A program made the position numbers and the translations under genes. Positions 55,759 through 64,000 of a stretch of DNA of 64,000 bases are shown piece by piece. Numbering within the stretch: position 1 is the stretch's first letter; the number at the start of each line of letters is the position of its first letter. The DNA comes from Perilla frutescens (taxonomy: Eukaryota; Streptophyta; Magnoliopsida; Lamiales; Lamiaceae). The notes under the pieces were generated by a model that saw nothing but the letters and a program-made list of their open reading frames with translations, was not told the DNA's origin and ran no database searches. Location of the stretch: positions 46,211,501-46,275,500 of the forward strand of contig BRKX01000004.1 of assembly GCA_026008535.1 (NCBI GenBank). The letters are read 5' to 3'.

Positions 55759-58700
55759 TGTAATGCCCCAGATTTTCAGATCAAGTTTAGATAATTCTTA
55801 ATCATAATTAAGAAGTTAAGGAAGAGATTTTTATAAGGTTTAAGTGAAGTCAGATGCCAGTCACGACTTTAGAGGTCAATTTTTGTGAAATCGTCTTTTT
55901 AGAAATTTTAATCTTAACTTTATTATGGCCGATTTTGGTCTTTTTAGAAAGGATTTAACTCAAGTAGTACGCCGGTGTTTTCGGATTTTAAATTTGAAGT
56001 CGTTTGAGGTCCCAGTGATGAAAAACGTATTTAAAGGATTTATTAATAGTAACTTTTGCGTGCATTCGGGATTTGGAAAATTTACGAAATCCTTCTTGTT
56101 GATCCGAGTCTTGTTTTGTCAGGCCCTTCTTATGGAAAATGATTCAAGGAATCTGCTAGCATTCACGAATTTCAATTCTGAGGTCAATCGAACACTCGAG
56201 AGCAAAATCTGTCAGTCTGAGTGAATAGTAAAAGTAAATTTCAAAAAAGGAATCTTTGCTCGTCTTTCTTCTGACGACTTGTTTTTTATCCTAAGTCAAG
56301 TTGGTTCAATAGTACTCGAGCCAATGAGTCTCTCGGTATTTTCAGATTTTGTGTCTGAGGTCATTTGGACCTCGACATCGAATAAAGCAACTTTTAACCA
56401 AACTCGGAGTAACTTTAGCAGTGTTTCTGCACTGGAATGGCTTCCAAGGGAAGCCACACCTTTTCCTATAAATAGGAGAGGCCCCCTTCACATTTCTTGC
56501 TCATTCATCACTTCTTCATTCTCAAAAATTGAGAGAATAGCAAAGCTCTGAGAAAAAGTCGAGATGAGTCTCTTCGTGAGTTCACCTCCGAGTCGACGAG
56601 CGGAGTGGCGAGGAAGATATGCTTCGGGGGAAGGTGCTAGGGGCTCCGTCACGTTGTAGCTGGCGGCTCTACCGCCATTGCGACTCGACGAGACACTGAG
56701 CTAGCCACCTTCCTTCGGCGCACTCGACTTCGTCCATTCTATTTCGTCGACGTCAGATTCAAGCCCTTTTCTTTTCGTTTCCGCATTTTTTTCCATTTTT
56801 CATTATCATATTTCATTATCGCTCTCATTATTTCATTGCTCATTTATTTCATTTAAGTTTTGTATTTAAAGTTCTATATTTAAAGTTTCTTCTAGTTAAA
56901 GATATAGTCGTGTTTATGCCGTTATAATGCCAATTTCTTTTAGAGTTTAAAACATCGAGGAAAGGGAGAGGTGACCAAGTAACGCCTCGACCAACACTTC
57001 AATTTGAAGTTTTCAAGGTTCGTGAGAGTGCACGGCCCGTGCAAGGAAGCCCAGAACTCTCGGTATTGTTTTCAGAAAGGCTTGCACGGACCGTGCTAGC
57101 TTAGCAAGGACCGTGTCGGAAAGTTAGGCATGTTTTGCTTCACTTTACGGTCTAGTACAGCCCGTGCAAGGTTAGCACGGCTCGTGCAAGGCTTCTGCAG
57201 CTATGTCTCGGCATGTTTCCGTCCGAAGGCCATAACTTTTGACTCAATTGGAACCACGAGACCCATGAGTACTCAAATCGAAGCTTTTTCGAAGAGCTAC
57301 GTTGTTGCAGTGGCCAATCATCCAGAATCTCGATCATTTTAGTCGGATTTTCCATCCCCATTTTCAGTAATTTCGGATGTCTAAATCCTTTTAATTCTCA
57401 TGTTTTAAGTCATAGTTAAGGGTCGAGGGTTTAGATATCGTTTCGTCCATTCTATTTTTTCGACGTCGGATTCAAACCCTTTTCTTTTCATTTCCGCATG
57501 TCTTTTCTGTCTTTCATTATCGTATTTCATTATCGCTCTCGTTATTTCATTGCTCGTTTATTTCATTTAAGTTCCGTATTTAAAGTTCTGTATTTAAATT
57601 TTCATCTAGTTAAAGATATAGTCGCGTATATGCCGTTATAATGTCAATTTCTTTTCAAGTTTAAAGCATGTTTGTTTCTAAGTTTTGGCTAAGTGTTAAG
57701 CCTTGTTTTAGAGTTTAAAACATTGAGGAAAGGGAGAGGCGACCAAGTAAAGCCTCAACCAACACTTCAATTTGAAGTTTTCAAGGTTCGTGAGAGTGCA
57801 CGGACCGTGCAAGGGTTGCATGGCCCATGCAAGGAAGCCCAGAACTCTCGGTATTGTTTTCTGAAGGGCTTGCACGGCCTGTGCAAGGGTCTGAACGGAC
57901 CGTGCTAGCTTAGGACGTACCATGTTGGAAAGTTTGACATGTTTTACTTCACCTTAAGGCCTAGCATGGTCCGTGCAAGGTTAGCAAGGCCCGTGCAAGG
58001 CTTCTGCAGCTATGTTTCAGCACGTTTCCCTCCGAAGGCCATTACTTTTGACTCGGTTGGAACCACGAGACCCATGAGTACTCAAATCGAAGCTCTTTCA
58101 AAGATTTATGTTGCTGCAGTGGCCAATAATCCAGAATCTCGATCATTTTAGTCATATTTTCCATCCCCATTTTCGGTAATTTCGGATGTCTAAATTATTT
58201 TAATTCTCATGTTTTCAGTCATAGTTAAGGGTCGAGGGTTTAGATATCATTTTGATGTCTTATTAGGATCTCAAATAAGGTTTCTATTCATTGATCAACT
58301 TTTCTAAGAGGAGGTGAACCATGCAGAGGCCCGAAGAAGGATTTTTCGGCTCATTATCGAGGTGCTCGTCATCGAGGTGGGTGGTTCTAAACCAAGTATA
58401 AAGTTTGAGCTAGTAAGCTCTAGAAGCATGATAGGGCAAAGGTCAAATATCTAATAAAAGTATTTTATGCTCTGCCTGTTTCGTCTCTATACAAGGAAAG
58501 GAAGGAAGAAAGTTTTATGCATGATTATGTTGAATTGTTGTTTGAGTTTGATAAGTAAGGAAAGTTGTTATATGTTAATGAGTTCTCGAGCAGGTTTAGA
58601 TATTCTAGAAATGCTTAACAACTGTTTATGCTAGCATGAGATACTTAGAATTGCTTAGGTTGCAATCTATGTTTATATGCGCTCATTTCCTCGTATTTAA

Positions 58701-60044
58701 ATATTGAATTTTGCTAAAGCTTATTTAGCTAAGTATTGCCTTCTTGGATAGTGATAATTCCCTTATAAGCCGATATCATGCTAAAATAAAGATTTAGCCT
58801 TAGATGTTTGCTCTAGGCTTGGTATTTGCTAGGAAGGTTAAGTAAGGAAGGAAGTTAATGAAGGATATAGTTTATACTATAAGTGGGTGATTGAGCTCAA
58901 AGAACAGTTTAATTGCATTATCATGTTGTGACCTTTGTGTCACTAAAGTTGAATCTCGATTAATGGGAATCACTGCTGGGTAATCCCCTCGCATACTTAG
59001 AGAATACTTGAGGTTACCCCTTTCTTATCCTAAGGCATATCTAAGGGTGCAGTAGACATCCGGTTTGAGCCAGGAAAGGCACCAGAAAGGAAGTAAGAGG
59101 TTTTGCGGATATGGAGAGGGCTTTTGCGTTTTGCTCTCCATATGCCGTCAGTTTATAATTGGATATTTCAAAGTTTATTTAAGAGTTTTCTCATAAAACC
59201 CCACTGAGTACATTAGTTCTCACGCCCTTTTTTTCAAATATTTTCAGGTTGAGATGCTGAGGCCAATGATGTGCTGTTGGTGGGGTTGCCTGAGTTGTTT
59301 AAGTTTCCAAAGTTGTTGCTTAATGGTTACATGATTTTCTTCCGCTATGTTTCTGCTAAGTACTCTAACATATAGTATTTAATATTGATACATGTAACTT
59401 GATAATTGATAATAGCATGTTTTAAAATACTATGATTCCTAAATAGTAATAAAGTCTTGAGAAGTTGAAGCATGTTCTTTGGACATACCCGTTTATGCCT
59501 TTATTGATTCCGAGTTATTTGAGTATTAATACTTGTTGAGAATTTTGGTATCCATTTATTCTCAGTTGACTTGTGAATGAATCTTGCATGCTTGTTATTA
59601 TTGTTCGCCTACCAAGAGGCTTTTTCTTTCAAGCATGATTCCGCTCATTTCTAGTTAATCTTAAGTTATCCTTTTGTTTCATCCCATGAATGGGACAGTA
59701 TTATTTATTTAACTCTGACTTATTAATGAGTCCTTGTCGTTGTGACCCATGAAGGGGTCTTATTGAAAGAGTCGACTTCATATCTACTTGTCATTAGATT
59801 CTGTTTAAATCTTGTTTTACCTATGATATTGCGTTCCTTTGACTCGATCAAATCCTTTGACCCCTTTAATTCATTGAAGATGATAGTTCTTCCAAGTCAT
59901 GAAGTTAAGTTGCCTAAGTTTTTGAGGCACTAACTTAGTTTAATTCTAGAAACACCCCCCTGGATTTCTGATTAATCTTTCAGCTTTTACGCCTAACACC
60001 CCGTCCCCATAAAAAATGAACGCCTAAGGGACCGAGCTATTACA
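55759..60044 (+). repeat. Element G 3' LTR with an internal tandem duplication
   Basis: 4286 bases, about 685 longer than the 5' LTR. A segment of about 0.7-0.8 kb is present twice (about 56731-57440 and 57444-58250). The first copy lacks about 90 bases (around 56940) that the second copy and the 5' LTR retain. The TATA box is at 56467-56474. Confidence 0.88.
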
Positions 60045-60894
60045 ACTTTCCCTCCTCTCCAACTGATGGAAGAAAATATTCGCATTTTCTACAGTGGTGA
60101 ATATGCAGCCAAAAATGCACCGAAAGTGGTAACCACTTTACTATTCACTCAATTTGCATTTTTGGCCAAACAAGATCAAGAGCTTTTCAAGCAACTGCAT
60201 CGGTACTTCTACTAGTACAACTGGAGACATTCAATATCCATCCAGTCTTATTTCTTGATCACTGCTTTTCACGGCATGAGTTTTTGGTAAAGAGAAGAAG
60301 TTTGGAGTTTAAAATGGATAGGATCTTCAAATCCATTTTCTCCAATAATTGTGCAAGTTCAGAGGATTATGAGTCATAGAATGACCAATAAAATTCCTCC
60401 AACTGCCCTACTTGCCGAATTGGAAAGTGACACCAAGGCTCAAGAAGAAGCAGGAGTCCAGCAGTCAGCCAACTGCACCACCAGCGCTGCATGTCGAAGA
60501 CTGAATTTTGACAATTTATCAAATCAGTTAGCTAAGCCACCTCGACCAACTGAACCTCTCACCCAGTTGCAGTGAGTTGACTATGTGATGTTGAAGATAC
60601 TTCCACATCACCAAACCTCTTGTTTAAGAGATATGTCACCCCACTGATCACTTCAAGCTTAAAGACAGCCGCCCAACTGAATCCTCAGAAAGTTCAGTTC
60701 AAGTCACCCCTCAAGAGGAACTTGCAGAATAGGCAAAAGATCACATCAGCTGAAGCCAAGCAACAGACTCAGTCCATAAAGAAAGTGAGGCCAGAGAAGC
60801 CTGCTGATAGAACTGAATCTGTGTCAAAGAAAAAAAGACCAAACTGCCCTGACGAGAGCAGTGAAAAGAATCCAGTTCGCCCCAGCAAAAAGTG
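60045..60894 (+). pseudogene. Element F accessory frame y, second part
   Basis: Resumes after element G with PPLQLMEENI, LFKQLHRYFY (a TAG replaces the Trp codon before YNWRH, about 60215), FHGMSFW followed by a stop, and WSLKWIGSSNPFSP. It is then open as 60351-60575 (VQVQRIMSHRM, AACRRLNFDNLS). A frame change leads to a Lys-rich tail containing KKKRPNCPDE and PSKK, ending at TGA 60893-60895. Same module order as A and B. Confidence 0.7.
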
Positions 60895-60895
60895 A

Positions 60896-61583
60896 AAACT
60901 GACTGAGATTTAGTCCATCAGTTCAGCAACTTATGTCATCAGTTCAGTGATGAATCAGTTCAAGGGGTCAAACAGAAGACATGACAGAACTGATCGATCA
61001 GTTGCCATATCGTCAGTTCGCAAAAAGTCATCAGTTGGACTGGATACCAACTGACCAGGATAAGTTTTAATTTCTATTCCTTAAAGCTTATTCTTAATAA
61101 AATTATTACCATTGAGATACATTTTCTCATAACTCAACGAGCATAATTTTCAAATGGGAGATCTCTCAAAGATAGATAGTATTAATGCTACTGACCAAAT
61201 CAACCACTAAAGTGGAAAGTGAGTTGATCACTTGAGAAATATAAATAGCAAAATCCTGCATCAAATATTTACTATTTATGGCAACTACCCCATTTTCAAA
61301 ATAGATGCAATCTCAACCGCTGATCCAAAGTAAAGCTAAACTTGTGGACAAATGCGATATCCATCACATTTAAGCCAGCTGAGCATCAGTCAAATCTATC
61401 AACTGATCAGCTAAAGAGTACTCGAGTGCAACTCGAAGTACATGCATGCAAAGCCTCTTTTTAAATGCTAAGGAGATATCGATCAAAGATCACAAATCAA
61501 TTCTTTTAATCTTCTTGCATTGCTTTGCATCTCTCTATCTCTCTACTCCATTTACACTCTCTAAACTACTCTCTTTTTGCAGA
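60896..61583 (+). promoter_or_regulatory. y-z spacer of element F
   Basis: TATAAATAG is at 61240-61248, 344 bases before the z ATG. The conserved block CTATTTATGGCAACTACCCC follows near 61271, then CATGCATGCAAAG (61441), a CT-rich leader and CTCTTTTTGCAG ending at 61582, one base before the ATG. This closely parallels A (11111-11787) and B. Confidence 0.6.
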
Positions 61584-63196
61584 ATGGAACTTCCCGCTCA
61601 GTACATCGATCCGGCTAGACTTGCTCTTAATCTCAAAAGAGACAAGTTCCTAGAACTTAACTTTCTAAAGACGAGACTAAAAGTTGATGTATTCCATCAC
61701 TTTGTCACCGCAGTGGAGGAAACTGAACTATTTCAGTTTCTCACTCAGGGCCCGCAGTTTGGGCGTTGCTTCCGGAGCTTGTTGCTAAGTTCCATATTCA
61801 CTCTCAAGTTGCAGGCAACGGTGACATCATTTCAACAGTCGGCATGTACCCGATCGTCATCTCAAAGGATACAATGATGGAAACACTCTATCTTTCAGGA
61901 GCAGGTTCTCGGGTAGGCTCGATAGCCATGCCTAATTAAAGAGAATTATGGAGCCAATGGATGAAACTAGGCATTGAGCACAATGATTATTCACACAGAC
62001 TGAAGGACAGTCTACGGCAGGAGTTCATCAAACTCCAAGATATAGTCATCCACTACTTGAGAGGCAACCTGGACTATACTCGCTTTAGTTCCGAACATGC
62101 TCACCTGATGGCACTTATCTACAACCGATGCAAAATTGATTGGGCATCGTATGTGCTATCACAACTGCGCCAGAATGTTCGAAAAGTCAGTTTTGACTAT
62201 CAAACTAGAACATTCACGGAGAAACTAGGGTTCCTCAACTGGATCAGCATGATCATATGTGATCAGATCCAAGTTCTCTATCACCAAGGTGAGTTTCTGG
62301 ATAGGAGAGACTATCTCCCCATAATTTTTATCCGAAGAAGAAGGAACTTGAAGTCTTTTGGCAATCGATCGAGACGGTAGAGAACTGCTGAAGAAGGTCC
62401 CTCCATTCTGACTGAACCGACTTCAAACAGTCATGGAAAGTAACCCATGTCAGATGATAACATGATGACAGAGTCAACTGCGCTAGCTGATTCTAAACCA
62501 GCTGGAAACAACTACATGGATGGCGTTGAATATCTTTTCAATGAGACTCTCAACAATTTGCTATCAAGCAGATTTTACGTCATTGAGAGCGACGACTCCG
62601 AACTCTCTAATCAACTAAGGAGATATCTTAGATAGTCACTCTTGAGATATCAAGTTGATGAAGCAGTCATGTTTGAACTGCTCGACAAGAAGGGTTGCCA
62701 CTTCTGGAGTCAAGAAGGAATTTTGAGCAGAAACTAGATGAATAATCCATTCATGGCTACTCCCACACTCTCCGAGATCATGGATTTGATGATTCACAGA
62801 ATCCAGCATGGAATACTAGCCACAGCTCCTCAATCTTTTGCAGAACCATCCAACTCATCCTCCACACCGAAAGAATTCAACCACTCACCTCCAACTGATG
62901 AATTCTTCACAAGTCTGGCCCTGATGCCAATTGAACCTCAAGTTCAGTCCCCACTGCCAGATCCACGGCAACTCATGCCCACGGAAGAAGCATCCAACTG
63001 GCTACCCTCACCATCACGAGAACAGTCATACCCCTCCCCATTTGAAGGTAATCTTGCTACCACATTCAGCTTGTTACCATATGTTCTCATTCTATCTTTT
63101 GATCTACAATTGCATACCCTTTTGGATGATGCAAAAAAGGGGGAAGAGAATGAAGAAATTGAGAAAGATGATGGAATAAACTTTCTAAGTCTCTAG
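61584..63196 (+). pseudogene. Element F accessory frame z
   Basis: Starts MELPAQYIDPARLALNLKRD at 61584. A frame change near 61760-61800 leads to DIISTVGMYP and MMETLYLSG, then a TAA at about 61936. Open stretches follow: 61961-62380 (HNDYSHRLKDSL, KIDWASYVLSQLRQNV, KLGFLNWISMII), 62447-62635 (LSNQLRRYLR) and 62738-63196 (PTLSEIMDLMIHRIQ, LMPTEEASNWLPSP, LDDAKKGE, acidic end). The modules match A's z in order. Divergence from A is substantial, so F is a separate family branch. Confidence 0.74.
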
Positions 63197-64000
63197 GATA
63201 AGATTCAAAAGGAACCCTCACAATTTCAAGGGAAAGTACAGCCTCAGGGGGGGAGTGACGCACGGTCATTTTATGGTCAGAATAAATCTCAAGAGAGACT
63301 TATCCTTGTGCCCACAGCGAGCGTAGCCAACAATGTGAGTAAAGGATCGATCCCACGAGGAGCTGCGAATTCTACCTTCCAATGTCACCAATTCCAAAGA
63401 GTTTTGGTTGTTGTGGTCTCTGTACTTTGTATGTAAATACTTTAAAGTAAATCTTGCAAAAAGGAATTTTCAATCCTAATAGGTAGTAGGAAATGAAAAT
63501 TAAGGGTTATGGAAAAGATAAGGAAGGTGGAAAGAGATAAGGGTGAAAGAAAACTAGATAAGGAAAGATCAGGAATAGATAAGGCAGTATCTATTTGGAT
63601 GTATTTCACCTAAATGGACACAATCTAAATAGCCTAAGTTATCTATTAAAGAAGGGAAGAGTCTAACACAACTAGGAAAGAACAATGAAAAACAAAATTA
63701 AATCTGATTTGATTTTTTTTTTACGATTTCTTTTTTTCTTTTTTTTTGTGATGTAGGGTTTCGACCCTCTGCTCTTTTTCTTCTTCTTTTTTCAATGAAT
63801 ATTCAAATTACAACTCGATAACATGAAAGTAAAAATAAACGACATGTGGATGATACGTAAGATAGAATCTGACATGTCAGATTGAACCACGACCAGCAGA
63901 GCTGACGTGGCTCTGATGCCAAATTTATGATGTAACCCAGACAATTTGTGCAGGCTAAATCTAGAGGAAACGTAGTAGAAGACTTAAGGACTCGAACACG
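63197..64000. mobile_element. Element F tail, then fragments of another LTR element
   Basis: F ends in purine-rich sequence (CCTCAGGGGGGGAG, to about 63255). TGACGCACGGTC at 63256 starts unrelated sequence that, with GGATCGATCCCACGAGG (63336-63352), resembles a gypsy LTR. GGCTCTGATGCCA (63909-63921) is a minus-strand PBS-like motif followed by TGATGTAACCC (63928), which could be the inner end of a 5' LTR running off the window. Poly-T tracts lie at 63710-63750. No coding region is supported. Confidence 0.4.

Larger units (their letters stand above)
49719..60044 (+). mobile_element. Element G: long-LTR gypsy-type element with little coding sequence
   Basis: 10.3 kb with LTRs starting TGTAA(C/T)GCCCCAG and ending CTATTACA, a PBS at 53322 and a purine-rich tract before 55759. 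The flanks are ACTTG (49714-49718) and ACTTT (60045-60049), a 5-base duplication with one mismatch; joining the flanks restores F's frame y. The internal 2.4 kb contains only remnants, so the element is non-autonomous. The GCCCC start, the GGGATGAAATTTCTTTAAGG motif before the PPT, and the remnant VVTREFKDI are like chromoviral gypsy elements. Confidence 0.9.

Overview
This window is plant nuclear repeat DNA, very probably from a dicot. It consists almost entirely of nested and broken LTR retrotransposons and contains no intact host gene. The evidence for a plant is the Ty1/copia and Ty3/gypsy domain content, primer-binding sites of the TGGTATCAGAGC (initiator-methionine tRNA) type, a CACTA transposon end, a Mutator-type MITE, a tRNA-derived SINE head and a fragment of an NB-ARC resistance gene. 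The NB-ARC fragment resembles the R1-like class of asterids, but I would not name a species.

Layout. (1) Element A, 635-15735 (+), is a complete but mutated Sirevirus-like copia element of about 15.1 kb. Its LTRs are 635-2429 and 13952-15735. It lies in opposite orientation inside (2) element B (-), a relative of the same family that occupies 1-634 and 15736-29667. B's 5' LTR (26472-29667) is itself interrupted by a solo LTR, D1 (26961-28410, target duplication ATATC). (3) 29668-36300 is AT-rich intergenic DNA: diverged tandem repeats, a GGTATAT palindrome field, a SINE head, a ~2.2 kb fold-back element, a MITE, a CACTA terminus and a dead NB-ARC fragment. (4) 36308-40783 is a degenerate copia element C (-) with an LTR at its left end. 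It is cut off inside gag by D2, a second copy of the D1 LTR family. (5) 41728-47822 is E (-), an Athila-like gypsy element with an LTR and gag-protease but no reverse transcriptase. (6) From about 47830 to about 63255 lies F (+), the 3' half of another relative of A and B. It is split by (7) G, 49719-60044 (+), a gypsy element with LTRs of 3.6 and 4.3 kb and almost no coding sequence. (8) The last ~750 bases belong to one or two further LTR-element fragments.

The most notable content is in the A/B/F family. Downstream of gag-pol, these elements carry up to three extra reading frames, called x, y and z here, in the same order and strand as pol. The three look like paralogues of one another. 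They share an N-terminal block, a central NWA-type block and a C-terminal block containing RYxYWxxWRH and HGMSxW. Frames x and y end in basic, nuclear-localisation-like tails. Each frame is preceded by a 340-680 base spacer with promoter-like features. In front of z, an identical TATAAATAG lies about 341-344 bases upstream of the start codon in all three copies, and TTTGCAG directly abuts the start. None of the copies here is intact, so they document the architecture of the family rather than working genes.

The inferred order of events is: B inserted; A inserted into B's y-z spacer; a solo LTR formed inside B's LTR; G inserted into F's frame y. The inverted A/B arrangement brings several kilobases of homologous sequence into opposite orientation.
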